Shown here piece by piece: positions 34,362 through 46,017 of a stretch of 64,000 nucleotides of DNA. The notes beneath the pieces were generated by a model. It was not told the DNA's origin, did no database searches, and saw only the letters and a list, made by a program, of their open reading frames with translations. The stretch lies in assembly GCF_037042905.1 (NCBI RefSeq), contig NC_087253.1:16227501-16291500 (forward strand). Reading direction: 5' to 3'. Origin of the DNA: Lytechinus pictus (taxonomy: Eukaryota > Echinodermata > Echinoidea > Temnopleuroida > Toxopneustidae). A program made the translations under genes and the position numbers. How positions within the stretch are numbered: position 1 is the first letter of the stretch; every line of letters starts with the position of its first letter.

Positions 34362-34612
34362 ATAATTATCTGGTACTACAAAAATCATTATACTGCAACT
34401 ACTGACAACACTATGACTTTACTACTACGAGGAAGAACACTGTTACTGCTTCTCCTCCTTCATTTCCTTCTTCTTCCTTGTTTACACATAATTATCTGGT
34501 ACTACAAAAATCATTATACTGCAACTACTGACAACACTATGACTTTACTACTACGAGGAAGAACACTGTTACTGCTTCTCCTCCTTCATTTCCTTCTTCT
34601 TCCTTGTTAACA
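34362..34612 (+). repeat. Two perfect tandem copies of a ~125-bp unit
   Basis: AATTATCTGGTACTACAAAA begins at about 34362 and again at about 34488, and the following ~120 bp, ending in TTCCTTCTTCTTCCTTGTT, appear identical. The open frame of 100 codons through it exists only because the unit length keeps the frame. This is a very recent duplication. Confidence 0.8.
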
Positions 34613-34626
34613 CATCATGGTCGCTG

Positions 34627-34862
34627 ACGAACAGTGGCGTAATTAGGCAAAACTTTTGAGGGGGCCAGATTTGGCATATCGGGAATTTTAAAAAAACTTG
34701 CGAGCGAGCAAATATTTCGACATTTCTTTTTTTAATCCAAATTTTTAATAGATTTTGACATAATATTCAGAAAAAATTATATTTCACCCTCCTTACTTTC
34801 ATTTTCTCTATATATTTATTTATATATTTATTTATTGTCTTGGTCAGTACGCCACTGCTGAC
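34627..34862. mobile_element. MITE with CAGTGGCGTA ends
   Basis: The left end CAGTGGCGTAATTAGGC and the right end inverted (CAGTGGCGTACTGACC) share the CAGTGGCGTA terminus common in hAT-type MITEs. No open frame. Confidence 0.55.
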
Positions 34863-35030
34863 GAGTGTGACGTTGCCTTTCATTTGTGAGAATTATGCTC
34901 CTTTTGCTTGTAAATTTTAATTCCTTTGTGGCATTTTGCTATTGGCATTCGTGATAATTGTAATACCAAGCAGGCTAATTTTTTTGTATACATGTATACA
35001 CAAATGCACATACACACACAGACACACGTG

Positions 35031-35063
<33 letters not shown>

Positions 35064-35701
35064 GTATATGTATATGTATATTCTACTATTAACATATATA
35101 TATTTTTTTTTTTTGCATGGCAAATTTCTAATTCGTAACTTGCTAATGTTGATTTGAATCATATCTCTTGAACCCACGACTTCCATTGTAAAGATTTTTT
35201 TTTTTTTTTTGTGGGGGGGGCAAAATTATCTTGAATATACAGTGCTGCACCCGCCGCCACTGGTGCATTTCTGTGTAATTGAATATATGCTAAGGGGAGA
35301 AGCATTCTGCAACGGAGACAATATCACTTCTTAGTCCTCTTGCTAGACAAGATTTTAAAAAGCCCTTTCCTTATTGGTTAATGTCAAGGGCTTTTTAATT
35401 TATGATGGTAGTCTATCTATAGAAATTACATAGGGATTGCATACGTGGAAATTTCCAATCGCGCATGCGTTGTATGATAGTAAAATGGTTAATTCACCCA
35501 ATAGGACGGCATCTTCACAGTCATGTGATTATAAGCAGAATCTTCCAGTGTTTTTACTGGAAATTAAATTAATATAATATCACCAGATAGATATCATTCT
35601 TGCAGTCACTTTGGTCGCCAAACTTTGACTTGACCGTTCTCCAGACCAAATTGTCGTCTAAAGATTAATCTACGAGTTGGTTTTTCCGGAGTGAATAGAC
35701 C
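34863..35701. other. Intergenic region upstream of gene B, TA microsatellite
   Basis: (TA)n and TATG repeats at about 35028-35100; a T/G-rich run at about 35195-35222. The last ~200 bp contain CCAATAGG (about 35499) and TAATATAATATC (about 35570), which could act as CCAAT and TATA-like elements of gene B. There is no direct evidence for a promoter. Confidence 0.4.
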
Positions 35702-35768
35702 ATGGCGGTCCCTCTTTTGGGTGTTCTCTTGATGGGTTTTGCCGTTTCAGCTTATGCCACTTCACCTG
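35702..35768 (+). CDS. Gene B exon 1: signal peptide
   Basis: The ATG at 35702 opens MAVPLLGVLLMGFAVSAYAT, a short hydrophobic leader with small residues at the likely cleavage site (SAYA). It ends after 22 codons plus one base at a GTAGGT donor. It leaves in phase 1 and joins the exon at 42351 to give ..TSPEAPCPV. It is the only convincing translation start near these exons, and sets gene B as secreted or membrane-bound. Because every exon is phase 1, it might also serve as an alternative first exon of a longer EGF-TIL-SRCR gene. Confidence 0.75.
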
Positions 35769-36237
35769 GTAGGTTATTCACAATCCATCTCTTTCAAAAG
35801 CCAGGCGCGCATCATGGGTGGGGCCGTAATATTTATCCATAAAGAGACGAATAGCTTTATTTTCTTAGTGATGACATTTTTTTTCTTCATTTTTGCTTTT
35901 AATGTTTTTTCTATAAAGCCAGCATTTTAAAAAGAATCCTTGAGCAGCGCCTGAAAGCGATAAGTCTTGAGGTGTACAATATAATTTTCTTCTCCCCCGT
36001 CTTTTCTTCTTAATTTTCTATTAATAGAACTTTTACTATCAAATATTTATATTCATTAGTATCATTATTTCATTAATGATAGTAGAAGTAGTGGCAGTGG
36101 TAATGAGAATAGTAAAGATTATATTTATTACCATTTTGTTTTCCATGTCGTGTAAAAAACCATGAAATCTGTCGAATCTTCAAACATTCCCAGAAATGGT
36201 TTAATCAATCTATTTGTTGGTTCAAACACTACCCTAT

Positions 36238-36468
36238 CACTGCAAAAACATTGGTGTTGAACATCACCAGCCTGGTATCTTAATCGGACAACATCAGAGA
36301 AGTGTTGAAATAACACCAGTTTAGAATCAAACCGATATTCCTTAACACTAACTGATGTTGCTTAAAAACCAAATTGGTGTTAGCCTAACGCCAAACCGGT
36401 GACCTCTCTGGTGTTTTACTATATAAATACAAGACTGGTGTTAAATTAACACCGGCGCTTTTGCAGTG
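36238..36468. mobile_element. MITE with CACTGCAAAA ends
   Basis: CACTGCAAAAACATTGGTGTT is inverted at the right end (AACACCGGCGCTTTTGCAGTG). GGTGTTA and TAACACC motifs recur in the interior. It lies in the first intron of gene B. Confidence 0.75.
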
Positions 36469-37725
36469 CACCAAACATTTGTTAAAATAAAATAATCAAG
36501 TGGAAAACGTTTTAGGATTTTGTCAACCAACACTTGGTTGGTTAATATTTTACCCCACTTTGGGGATGTTTTGAGAAAAAAAAGGCTGACAAGTAAATAA
36601 ACTAGTCTCAACACAATTTTGTTAACTATACCAAGTTTAAATATATTGTTATAATGTTTGATCATAGATTGTTTTATTGCCATTCTTATTATCTTTCATA
36701 ATTATCACAATAATCATCATGATCATCATTCATATAGAATGAAATAAGAAAATCACAATATCCATCTCTAAGACATGAAATGTTCGTTAGTCTATTTATT
36801 CATCTATGTATGTATGTACGTATGTATCTATCTATTCATCCATCCATCTATCTATGTTTTATTATACTGACAAGCGTGGTTTGAGATATAACATTTTCCT
36901 TAGTAGCCTAACTGCAGTTTCTGTGGTATATGATACAATGTACTACAAACATGATGAGCTATATGTACATGTAGGGCACGATACAGTTATAAACGAACAG
37001 AATCACTATATTAATGGCTCTCTTTAGTGATATCCGTATTTCTTTTAAAGTGTCTGCAATATGTTATGAGAAATGAAAATGAAAATGTACAGTATATAGG
37101 TTTTACACTTAACCACGCCAAGCAGAGCCAAGTGGGAAGTAGTTTTGTGAAGAAAATTTGTATTTTCCGAGAGAGGGTAACGAGTCGAATTCAAATATTA
37201 AAAAAAAACTTGCAATTTAAAAGCCTCATGTTTCATAAAGATTATATTGTAACAATTCTGGTGTTGGGAATACCTTTATCATAATTTGGGAATGCCCTGG
37301 TTGGATTTTTTTTACAATATCATCATCCTCTGCTAATTGGTTATGAACAATATCTTAATGGTAGAGATGGCATTTCTCAGATATGCTATTGTTATCCTTG
37401 TTTTTTTTTTTTTTAGTCTGACCAGGATTGCCCGTCATGGACGTGCAATCCCCCCCCCCCCAAAAAAAAAAAATAATAATAATAAGTGAAATTAAACGAA
37501 GAACTTTCATTTTTCTCTGACATAAACACAGCATAGACCGTTAATAGTTTTTAATTTGTGTCGCCGACCATTCAGGTTTATGTGCATGTCTTAAAATTGT
37601 TAGGATGGAGATATAATGAAATAAAACAAAAACGGTATTCTTGTGAGAGAATTCTAATGTGCTTCATAAAGACGGGAAAGACCCTTCCCTCGAACACAGA
37701 AATATCGTACCCTGAGAATGTTTCC
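36469..37725. other. Gene B intron 1, part; microsatellite only
   Basis: TATGTATG/CATCCATC repeats at about 36800-36855; poly-C next to poly-A at about 37450. No exon recognised. Confidence 0.5.
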
Positions 37726-38510
37726 GCCTTTTCACACGGTAAAAAAAAATAATCGTAATTTGAATGATGATTCCAGTGAAAAATAAGGCTAACGAGGAAT
37801 TTTGAGCACGTGTGAAACCAAACTAGAATCACGAACGCCAATCATAATCACAACTTCTAATTCTGCTCCGGAGATGAATAACAGGTAATTTTAACTCAAA
37901 TTACGATACGAATTTTCCGTGTGAAAGGTCCGATGATTCTAAAGACGAATTGCAATCATCATTACAATGATGATTCAAGATTCACGTGTAAAAAGGCCCT
38001 TTCAAGAACATCACGAGTGACCGTCCTTTCATACGGTCACAAAATCGTAATTTGAATGATTCTTGTGAAAAATAAGGCTAATGACGATTTTTTTTTTTGC
38101 ACGTGTGAAACCAAAGAAACCAAATATGATTAGAATCCGAACGCTAATCACAATCACGAATTCAAATTCTACTCCGGAGTGAATTCCATTTAAGTTTCCC
38201 TAAATTACGGTACGAATTTTGCGTGTGAAAGGCTTGACCTCCAAAACAACTTTGGGAAGGGGAGGGGGGCTTACGTGACTTTTCAAGCACTTCCGTAGAT
38301 AATACAATTGTCATGCACTCATCGTGGTTTGTATTTGCGATGCAGTGCTTTCAGTGACAAGTCACCAAGGACACATACCGCCTTCGCTCGGGAATTAGAA
38401 TTCAAATCACAGTTTTCGAGTGAGCGTGTGAAATGTCCGATGATTCTAAAGACGAATTGCAATTATCATTACAATGATGGTTCAAGATTAACGTGTGAAA
38501 AGGCCATGAG
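37725..38510. mobile_element. Two adjacent copies of a TTCACACGGT-type MITE
   Basis: Copy 1 (about 37725-38005) and copy 2 (about 38027-38508) both begin with TTTCACACGGT or similar and AATCGTAATTTGAATGAT, and end with TTACAATGATG.TTCAAGATT and CACGTGT(G)AAAAGGCC. Copy 2 has an insert around 38245-38400. Confidence 0.6.
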
Positions 38511-38940
38511 AATCACGAGTAAACCTCATTCAGGTCTTCAAGTTGTAATGTAATGTTTTCTATAACAAGATTGACTCAAACCCCTGTTCTTAAAGTGTAC
38601 GGATAAGCCACCGCGCTTTTTCAGATCTATGCAGATGAAGTAGACCTATAAAAACATTGAGTTGCCTATGCAGGCCATGAGACAATTTTCATGACAACGT
38701 TCTGTTACAAATACTGTTCGTGTAATGCACGTTTTTCTTCAAAGAGATTGGAGTACAGGGGGCGATGAAAGAGAGAAGTAAAACATTCCCACATCCCCTC
38801 TCGAAAAATCACAACGCCTCAAAAAAAATAGTCTTCTATTTTCGTTACATTCGTAAAATGAAACAAAAATCATTGATATTGCATTTGTAACTGTTATCTT
38901 GTGGTAATTATCGATTCTTATTCACAAGAAGGTGTGGAGG

Positions 38941-39100
38941 TGCCGTGGCCGAGTGGTCTAGCTAAGGCGCCTGGCTATACATGCAAAAGTCCGGGGTTCG
39001 ATCCCCGGCCGCGGCAGCTATGCCCGTGAGCAAGGCATTTAATCTACAATGCTCTTTTATCCTGCTTTCAAATAAATGGAAATGCTTTATGCATTATTGG
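38941..39100 (+). repeat. tRNA-derived SINE
   Basis: The head has an acceptor-like pair (TGCCGTG/CGCGGCA), an A box (TGGCCGAGTGGTCTA) and a perfect T arm (CCGGGGTTCGATCCCCGG), but the anticodon arm does not fold into a standard shape. It is followed by a non-tRNA body (AGCAAGGCATTTAATC..CAAATAAATGG). So it is a SINE rather than a tRNA gene. Confidence 0.65.
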
Positions 39101-39224
39101 TAACTAGGTGTGAACTTTTTTTTTAATGAAGATTTTTACGTAATACCTAGTTCCCACTTACACGATTTGCTCTACGACTCAAACAGCGTTCTTAATCATA
39201 AAGTAATCGTCGTGATCTTATAAT

Positions 39225-39507
39225 AATTATACTTGCTTATATAGTGCTTAACACTTACTTTGTCAGAAGTCTCTAAGCGCTCTACAGTATATGCAGCATA
39301 ATTACCCTGGCTTTAGCAGTGCAGCTGTTACGCGCGCTGCGTTTCAAGGAATAAATTCCTGCCAGGTACCCATTTACGTCACCTGGGTTGAGTGCAGCAC
39401 ATTGTGGATCAATGTCTTGCTGAAGGAAATTACGCCATGGTTGGGATTCGAACCCACGACCCTCTGTTTCAGAGTCCGGAGACTAATCCACTGGGCCACA
39501 ACGCTCC
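39225..39507 (-). repeat. tRNA-derived SINE, same family as 50268-50575
   Basis: The minus strand starts GGAGCGTTGTGGCCCAGTGGA, with a B box GGTCGTGGGTTCGAATCC, and runs through a body with TTCAGCAAGACATTGATCC.., CACCTGG/CCAGGT and ends near GCTATATAAGCAAG. Its body matches the plus-strand copy at 50268-50575. Confidence 0.7.
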
Positions 39508-39577
39508 ACTATCACATCTTATCACATCGTATTAGATCAGTCGTGGAAATCGTATTGATCGTAGAAATTGTTTGAAT

Positions 39578-40177
39578 GGTTAATGGACAAGTCCATTCCT
39601 AATAAAAAATTGATTTAAATAAAAAGAGAAAAATCAAACAAACACAACACTGAAAATTTCATCAAAATCGGATGTACAATAAGAAAGTTATGAAATTTTA
39701 AAAATTTGCTTAATTTCACAAAATAGTTATATGCACATCCCAGTCATTGTGCAAATGAGGGAACCGATGACATTACTCACTATTTCTTTTGTATTTTATC
39801 AAATGAAAAATGAAGTATTCTAATTTTCTCCTCATTGTCGCGTGAAACCAAGTTTTATTTCGCCCTGAACATGTGAAATTACCATTGTTTAGCAATATAT
39901 GGTTCAGTCGAGTTGATCCTTATTGTCAAAACTGTAAAAGTTGAAATATTGTACAATTCAAACAATAAAGAACAAAAGAAATAGTGAGTGATGGACATCA
40001 ATGATTATTTCATTTGCATGTGACTAAATTGTGCATATAACTCTTTTGTGAAAAATAAGCAAGTCATAACTTTCTTATTGTACGTACGATTTTGATGAAA
40101 TTTTCAGCATTATGCTTGTCTGATTTTTCTCTGTTGATTCAAATCAACATTTTTCTGACGTGGACTTGACCTTTAAA
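39578..40177. mobile_element. 600-bp MITE with very long inverted arms
   Basis: The ends GGACAAGTCCA and TGGACTTGACC are inverted, and the arms stay alignable for well over 100 bp (for example TGAAAATTTCATCAAAATCG pairs with CGATTTTGATGAAATTTTCA). No coding sequence. Confidence 0.75.
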
Positions 40178-40432
40178 CAATTTTCGCGATCAGTTACACA
40201 ATAGGCCAATCGTGGCTTTCGTAAAAGATCGTACACCAGTGAGAACGAGGTTTTAAAAGAATATCCCATAAAGTGTAACAGAGATACACGCACATCCCGT
40301 TTTCAAATTTGGAAACGTAAAAAGAGCAGACTGTAAATAAAATTTTGTATTTTCCACGATTTAACCACTGCAGATAGCAATATGTTGAAAAGAAAAGTCA
40401 AAACTTTGGATAGAAAATAACTTTGTATCTTC

Positions 40433-41166
40433 TGCCTAGTTGACACTTTCACGATTTTCGGTTCCCGCATAGTTCACGCACTGATATTGCGTCATGCGTG
40501 CCAATGCGTCGACACTTGCGGGAAGGGGCGGGACGATGAGCGGCAATGCGCAGCAATGCGTGAAGAGCGAAAAAAAATTTTCAACATGTTGAAAATTTTG
40601 CCACGCACTTCCCGCATTGCAGCAGTGCGCAAACTATGCGCAAACAAGTCGTGCCACTGCGTACCACTGCGTGGCATCGAAATATAAAATTTGTGGCGCA
40701 AAGAATAGTAGGCACACCCCCGGGGTAGTGGCACGCAGTTCACGACTAGTTCACGACAGGGTCGCGCATACTTTGCGCATAGGTCAAGCATACTTCACGC
40801 ATAGTTCACGAATGATATGCGCAAATTGTGAGTGCAGACCACGTGATCAGTAAGAGTCGTCCTAATAAACGAACGTAGAGGGTGTCAACACAAGAACGTT
40901 GAATATTTAAATTTGCGCTAGATACGTCACAGAATAGGGTGTCGAATATATTTGCTGAAAGCACGTCGGGACAGTGCGTGAACACTGCGTGAACTATGCG
41001 CGAACACTGCGTGAACTATGCGCGAACTATGCGCAAACATGTCGTGAACGTGTCGGAACATTGCGTGAACTGATATAGCCAAGTCGTGCCATGAAGTGTC
41101 CCGCACTGGCACGCATCAATGCGGGGCAATGCGGATACCACAATGCGTGCAAGTGTCAACCAGGCA
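40433..41166. mobile_element. 734-bp MITE, TTC target duplication, GCGTGAACTATGCG subrepeats
   Basis: The left end TGCCTAGTTGACACTT and the inverted right end TGCCTGGTTGACACTT match at 15 of 16 bases; TTC flanks both sides. The interior is full of short GC-rich repeats in both orientations, variants of GCGTGAACTATGCGC. A 3-bp duplication suggests a Harbinger-type origin, though TTC is not the usual TWA. Confidence 0.7.
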
Positions 41167-42350
41167 TTCGTAAAAATACAGATCAATGAATTTGTAGATA
41201 TAATTGCTATATTGTGGTTATGAATTATGCATAAGAAGATGAAGTTGATTTCAAGAAAAAAAAACATAATTGCAAACTGCAACAGATACATCCTCTCTTA
41301 CAATTTGGAAGCGCACAAAATAACTTACTACAAGTTCGCATTTTATTTCTTGCAATCTACAAATTAATTACTTTTTTTTTGACATTTTAACACTATGAGA
41401 CATCGAAGCTGTCAGAAACCGGGGGGGGGGGTGTCGAACTATTGTTGACGCCCCTCTTTTAAGCTTTGTCTTATCAGAACGTTTAGGGGCCAATTAAAGT
41501 GTTAAGATTCATTGGTAAACGCCAAATAACATTGCTTTATCACTACACTCCCCCGTGGACAGTTTACCCGCACTTTTATATCCCGTAATGTTATAGAGCA
41601 AAAAGTGCTTCATCTCACTACCACGGAGGTTAACCCCAACCCCTCGTAGTTCCACTATCTTCAACCTCCTTCATATTTTGCAGTAAATGTTTTTCCATTA
41701 TGCTTCCCCGAGATTCGGTATCAAAATCGTCGAAATGCAAATAATATTAAATATTAAAAGTGATCATACTTCACGAATCATGTCTGCCCGGTGATATTGT
41801 TAATGATGTAACGAGCCACGGTTAAGACCTTAAAAATGAACTTGAATTGTAAAGAAATAAAAAATAAAGCTCAGTGATGCGGATTTTGACAGCTAAGGTC
41901 AAAACCTCAAACTTCTTTTGAAACCGGGAAAGATTTGGTCACTCTTATAAGAAGAAAAGTACGACGACAAAACTTTTGCAAAGATAGGTCACACAAAGTT
42001 GTTATTGTGAAGCTCAACTGACACATGATTGATTTGAATGTTTTGCGAATTGCTGAGATTCACTAGAACTGTTTTCATTGCATTTGGATAATTTCGAAAA
42101 TAAAAACAAACTTGTATATCTTTCTAAAACGTACGTTGTGTGGTTGTGTGCATGAACAGACAGGGAACTTCTATAATCGTGATAATGAAAATACAATTTT
42201 CACTAATCAAGTACGGAAAGTTCGGTCATTAAGCACTGGGGTCAAACAAATCCATTTTCAAAACTGCTACATTCTAAAGTCAAAAGGCGTTTAATATATA
42301 TATACGTTTAACATTTCACCTGTTTTTTTTTTCCATTCATATTTAAACAG
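41167..42350. other. Gene B intron 1, end
   Basis: Nothing coding. It finishes with TTCATATTTAAACAG, the acceptor of exon 2. Confidence 0.5.
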
Positions 42351-43346
42351 AAGCTCCATGTCCGGTAACGGGAGAATGGTACGTGGATTGGGACGCCTCC
42401 TACGAGTGTCTCTCGCAGCTTTCTCAGCCATTCCCTGGTGCTATTCCCGGTCAGATCCTGCCTCTGTTGACCGTAACCGATGTCATACAAGCAGCAGGAG
42501 CGTCCTGGACCGCCGACAACCTCATTGAATCAGAAGGGGAGATATGTGTTAGGATCATACCCCAGCTCTCGGCAGCTGCGTTTGGAGCTGATATCTTCAG
42601 AGAGTACTGCGATCCTGTCCTGACGTCTTTGAGAGAGGGGACGCAGCTTGATGCAGAAGGACACTGTAGGATGATATTCAACATAACAGGGTACATGTCC
42701 TCATTCATGGGGGCTGCCATTACTCCAACACCAACTACTGATACCGAATACCCTACGGGAATCGCCGCATTACGACCTTTCGACTTTGAGGGGGTCATAA
42801 GGGACATTGTTGCCGAGCAATTCGGGATCACCAGTGACGACGTGGACGCAATCTGTAGTGCTCGACAGGTTCTAGTGGATTCTGGGTTGGCTTTGCGGGA
42901 ACTTGTCTCAAATTTCCTTGTGGCATTTGTCGAAGCTCTCATACCCAGAGCTGCGGAGATCTGTAATAGCTGGGATGCCATCAATTCGGCTATTGAGGCT
43001 GCGTCGGGTCCGTACGATTCACCACCTGAGATATTCAACGACGTGTCCGACCTAATAGCACATTTAGTAGGCTTTGAAAACAGAGAGGCTTTGTGCCAAC
43101 GTTTGAACATATCTACTTCCAGCCCACTGCTTCATCTTGCAGCTTCAGATATTGTAGGTAATATGCTCTCTGTGTTGACCGATTCTCAACATTGTTCTGC
43201 CATCGCTCAGGAGGCTATAGATCTTTCTTTGGCGTACACCCCTACCCTAGATAGAGACACGCTAAATCTTCAAATCTATCAGATAACAGGGATTAACGGC
43301 ACCGACCAGCTCTGTCAGGTTGTCGAAGACGCATTCCAGGCAGAAG
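42351..43346 (+). CDS. Gene B exon 2: unrecognised cysteine-bearing domain X1 (332 aa)
   Basis: One 996-nt symmetric exon encodes a complete domain that I do not recognise. It starts EAPCPVTGEWYVDWDASYEC and includes LPLLTVTDVIQAAGASW, a Thr/Pro stretch (TPTPTTDTEYPTG), then helical-looking repeats in which a cysteine recurs after 33-36 residues: C..(VLVDSGLALRELVSNFLVAF)..EIC, then REALC..HC, then DQLC. The composition (Leu, Ile, Ala, Asp, Glu, few basic residues) suggests an acidic, alpha-helical, disulfide-tied fold. It is clearly homologous to 44851-46017 in the same gene. It follows the signal peptide directly, so it is the N-terminal domain of the mature protein. Acceptor AAACAG, donor GGTGGG. 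Confidence 0.8.
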
Positions 43347-43994
43347 GTGGGTAACACTATTATCTCATATATATATATATAATGAGAGATGGTACCGATC
43401 GAGACAAGGGATTCTAGAGGTTGTAATGGCATTATGTACTTACATGATTCTACACAGACCTGTCTTCTATCTGCATGTTTTCCCTCCATTATCTTAGAAA
43501 AAATAGAGGATCGTCACCTCTCATAAATGTGAAATCCAACTCACTTCAACCCAGTTCACCTACATGTATTATCCAGCCTTTTTCTTTATTTCCTTGTGAT
43601 GATAACAAAGTGGATATTGCAGATTGATCAGATACTTGTATGTTATTCCATTTACTTTCTACAAATCCACTGTGCCTTTCTGAAATACGGATAGCAACGT
43701 CGTGGAGGGACACGGTTTGTCTACATTGCTATGTTATGATTGTGCATGGGCCCAAAGAATACTTCAATGGTCGAAACCTCGCATATATAAAATCAAAATT
43801 ATACTTTGGTTATGTTAATTTAGTTAGTAAAGTTTGTTAGGTTAGCAAGTTTGGTTCTAATATGAAATTCCTAACATGCTTAAAGAAAATTGTTTATAAG
43901 TATACCCGTGTTCATGGTGTTACTTAAGGTTTTATCCGGTTATCAGTGTGATAACGTGCGTTTTGGGGAATCGGTCTTCTTTTGTATCACTTAG
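43347..43994. other. Gene B intron 2
   Basis: 648 bp, GT-AG, with a short TA run at about 43368; no other feature. Confidence 0.6.
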
Positions 43995-44327
43995 GACTTG
44001 AACATGTTGAAGGGGACGTACGCCTGGCTGATGGGTCTACTGAACTAGAGGGACGTGTTGAGATCTTTGTGAATGGCTCTTGGTCTCCAGTGTGTGACAA
44101 TTCTTTCAACGAAGAAGAGGCCGAAGTTGTTTGCCGACAGCTAGGATTTGACGCAGCAGTTGCAACGTGGTGTTGTTCGCGGTATGGATTCACCGACGTA
44201 CCGGGCGTCCTTGGCGGATTAAGCTGCACCGGGACGGAGGACAACCTTCTTGCATGTCCCCAAGATGAACCAGCCTACACCTACAATCCCTGCTATCCCT
44301 GGGCAAACGCTGGAGTCGTGTGTAGAG
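43995..44327 (+). CDS. Gene B exon 3: SRCR domain 1
   Basis: The 333-nt exon encodes a scavenger receptor cysteine-rich domain: VRLADGSTELEGRVEIFVNG, then VCD, VVCRQLGF and VVC at the end. It has eight cysteines, including a CC pair, thus differing from the six-cysteine domains 2 and 4-7. GSWSPVCDNSF replaces the usual GxWGTVCDD. SRCR domains bind proteins and microbial ligands outside the cell. Acceptor CACTTAG, donor GGTAAG, phase 1-1. Confidence 0.9.
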
Positions 44328-44850
44328 GTAAGTGTACAAAGCATAAGGCAAAATTTACCCTTATATATATTGGTTTATGGGTGATCTTCAGGGGAGGACA
44401 ATTTCGAGGTTACGTAACATTTGCTCCGGCGACAATTGCTCCGATAAAAAATCTGCGCTTTGAGCCAAACTCAACCTCAAACACTAAATAAATCCTAATC
44501 CTTACGTTTACATTATTCTGAGCCAAAAACTCTGGTACAGCCCTAACTCTCAACCCCATGTCCTCTGAGCTACTACGACCGGACGAATTGTCGCAGGAGC
44601 ATATGTTGTGTCACCAATCATTTTGGAATTATGTGCAACAATTAATCTAATCACGTAGTCTAAGTAAAATAAAAAATGTTAAGTGGAAATTAAGAAAAAT
44701 GTTTGATAAAAACAATTTCTGTTGTGAATGTTGAAACCCGTTGGACCCTTCTATAAGGATGCCATGAAGATCCCTACCCCCCCCCCCCCGCCTTCCTTCC
44801 TTCTTGAACATAGAAACACTACTACTTATCTTTTTTTATTAATTTCACAG
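44328..44850. other. Gene B intron 3
   Basis: 523 bp, GTAAGT donor to ATTTCACAG acceptor; a C10-type run at about 44780. Confidence 0.6.
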
Positions 44851-46017
44851 GAGAACTTACGCCTTGCCCTCTTCCAATTGGACCAGCAATTGATTGGGAA
44901 GCGATATACGAATGTGAACTGCCTTACTTCCAAGAGTTCATACAGTCATACATCAGATACCCTCCGGTTCCCGGGGAGGTCATGCCTTTCCTCACTGTAG
45001 CAAACATTATCGACGCTGCAGGAGCCATTTGGGGATCTGACGACTTGTTCGAAGGGTTAGGCAACTTCTGCACCCTCATTGCTCCACGAGCGACAGCGTC
45101 AGCTGGTCCTGACATATTTCCTGGCATATGCGATCCTCTGATACCTTCGGCGGACGGCGTTGACTTAGATGGGTCCGTTGGTGAAGAGATATGTCGATAC
45201 ATCTACTCCTTGGCAACCCATGGACCTTACCCTGAACCTTCCTATACCGACGCTCCCTTTAGTACGACCACCATACCACCTCAAACAAGCATGAGAAGTA
45301 GCTCAACACCCGCAGTGTGGCCCACGGATTTCCCCTCGTTCATTGAATCAATAACCCCGATCATCTGCATATTCCCTCTTTCGTCCTATGATATTACCTC
45401 CGAAGGCCCTGACTTTGGCATCGACGCCCTTCAAGGATTCGACCCGGTACCTATCTTATTGCAAGCCGTCGATAACGTGCTGAACATCACGGAATATGAC
45501 CAGGACAGTTTGTGCTCTGGAGTGAATCACCTGACTGATGTTGACAACCGGCCACGTGATCTTGCGATAGAGTTCATGACGGAAGTGCTGGCAGCCCTCT
45601 TCCCAATAGGTAGTGAAATTTGCCAGGAGTGGGACAGCTTTATCGAAGCCCTGGTGGCCGAGTCTGGTAGTTACGTCGAAGTCGATCTCGGATTCCTGGT
45701 GGAAGAGATATCTGGAGTCGTTGCGCTGCTGACCGACTTCCCCGACAGGGATTCATTGTGTACGTACATCCAGACCGCTACTGCCTTGCCGGGAGAACAT
45801 GCAAACACCTTTGAACGATTCCTTGTGTTAAACGCCCTGAATGTGCTGCATGATGAAGAAAAATGTGTCTCTGTACTTGACAGCGCCCTGGCAGTCGCTG
45901 ACGCTATACCAGGAACTTCTCGGGAGGAGGTGGAAAATATCTACATGCCAATGTACAGTGGATTTACTGATATCCTTCAGATGTGCCGGTACATAAGTAC
46001 AGCTTTCGGTCCAAGAA
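44851..46017 (+). CDS. Gene B exon 4: unrecognised domain X2 (389 aa), homologous to X1
   Basis: A single 1,167-nt exon encodes a second copy of the X domain. Matches to X1 include PCP..DWEAIYEC (X1 DWDASYEC), MPFLTVANIIDAAGAIW (X1 LPLLTVTDVIQAAGASW), ICDPL (X1 YCDPV), and the LC..EIC and LC..KC pairs (36-37 residues apart). It is longer than X1, mostly by a Ser/Thr/Pro-rich middle (TTTIPPQTSMRSSSTPAVWP) that could be O-glycosylated, and by a hydrophobic stretch (ITPIICIFPLSS). Phase 1-1, donor AGTAAG. No stop. Two copies of an unknown domain separated by an SRCR argue for a true evolutionary module. Confidence 0.8.

Noticed and set aside
34880-35186. Four overlapping open frames across the TA/TATG microsatellite
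   Set aside because: Low-complexity translation (IYIYIY, YVYVY) without coding signal.
38941-39016. Possible functional tRNA gene
   Set aside because: The T arm and acceptor stem are good, but the anticodon arm does not fold normally, there is no variable-arm solution, and a SINE-type body follows.
42451-43110. 219-codon open frame on the minus strand
   Set aside because: It is the antisense shadow of the X1 exon, whose sense frame matches X2 and has proper splice sites.
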